Of a stretch of DNA of 22,500 bases, positions 22,098-22,500 are shown piece after piece (the stretch's first letter is position 1; each line of letters opens with the position of its first letter). The stretch comes from Methanobacterium sp. (lineage in GTDB: Archaea; Methanobacteriota; Methanobacteria; Methanobacteriales; Methanobacteriaceae): contig JAUNXM010000002.1 in the NCBI GenBank assembly GCA_030539815.1, positions 15,507-38,006 on the forward strand, written 5' to 3'. A program made the position numbers and the translations under genes. The notes under the pieces were generated by a model. That model was given only the letters and a program-made list of their open reading frames with translations. It searched no databases and was not told where the DNA came from.

Positions 22098-22500
22098 CCC
22101 AGATTCACCTTTCCCAAAGTGTCTCCCCTTAATCCCAGCCGCATGGTTTCCAAAGCTGTTATTTCATCCGGAGGTATGTTTCCTAAATTAACATTGGCGC
22201 CGAACTTCAGAATGAAATATGCCTGCTGATTCTTCTGGGGAGCTTCCCAAATTATTCTCTCTACATCAGTGCCTTCTACCAGTATTTTTAAATCATCCTC
22301 TATAATTTCACCGTGATCATCAAATAGACCTATCCCTTTACCACCTTCTCTGGCTTCCATCAGTACCAGGTCAGCACCAGATTCCAGGTCACAGTTAACA
22401 ATTTCTAGCCGCTTTTTAGGAGTTAACAAATGGTCTTCAGCAGGGTCCTTTTTCCCAACTTCAGTTATTGTCAAAAATCCATTATCCTTCACCAAAGATA
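22094..22500 (-). CDS. comA: Phosphosulfolactate synthase, C-terminal part (5' end outside window)
   Basis: The C-terminal ~135 residues of ComA, which adds sulfite to phosphoenolpyruvate to give (2R)-phospho-3-sulfolactate, the first step of coenzyme M synthesis in methanogens. Identification rests on the characteristic [20 protein letters not shown], the strand [25 protein letters not shown] and the terminal [15 protein letters not shown], all family-typical. The frame is open to the right edge, so the TTG at 22495 is an internal codon and the real start lies beyond 22500 (the family is about 250-270 residues). Its stop overlaps the ATG of the ABC ATPase gene. Confidence 0.93.
   Translation of the reverse strand, partial: SLVKDNGFLTITEVGKKDPAEDHLLTPKKRLEIVNCDLESGADLVLMEAREGGKGIGLFDDHGEIIEDDLKILVEGTDVERIIWEAPQKNQQAYFILKFGANVNLGNIPPDEITALETMRLGLRGDTLGKVNLG

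Overview
The window reads as a chromosomal segment of a hydrogenotrophic methanogen of the order Methanobacteriales, most likely a Methanobacterium-type archaeon. The evidence is a coenzyme M biosynthesis gene (comA) at the right edge, archaeal transcription factor TFE, a TfuA-like protein, methanogen-type cobalamin and F420-ligase-family genes, AT-rich spacers with archaeal TATA-like boxes, GGTGAT-type ribosome binding sites set 3-6 nt before starts, and oligo-T terminators. The species assignment is inference. No insertion sequences, prophage, CRISPR, tRNA or rRNA genes were seen.

Layout. 1-2.0 kb (+): the 3' end of a Thr-rich, probably surface-exposed protein, two small zinc-ribbon proteins (one with membrane helices, one with a probable PH-like domain), then an intergenic C/D box sRNA (about 1905-1964) with all four boxes and a closing stem. 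2.0-6.0 kb (-): a UPF0146 protein, a P2-type Ca2+-ATPase-like pump and precorrin-6A reductase (cobK), the last ending in a hairpin/oligo-T terminator. 6.0-14.5 kb (+): a RimI-like acetyltransferase diverging from UPF0146, carA-carB (carbamoyl phosphate for pyrimidines and arginine), an amidohydrolase tightly linked to a universal stress protein, a four-CBS protein, and an unrecognised 147-residue protein. 14.7-22.5 kb (-): from upstream to downstream on that strand, comA (partial), an orphan ABC ATPase overlapping it by ATGA, a HypB/UreG-like GTPase with CxxC motifs, a [4Fe-4S] protein, a CofE-family protein, TFE, an HD-domain protein, TfuA, and a LarE-like sulfur transferase with an extra C-terminal domain.

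The minus-strand block from 14.7 kb to the right edge is the most interesting part. It combines coenzyme M synthesis, an ATPase and a GTPase without transporter partners, an Fe-S protein, a CofE paralogue, TfuA (in methanogens tied to thioglycine formation in methyl-coenzyme M reductase) and a LarE-like sulfur insertase. This looks like machinery for making or maturing methanogenesis cofactors or metal/sulfur centres; the joint function is inference. A 76-nt nested inverted repeat overlaps the end of the ABC ATPase gene.
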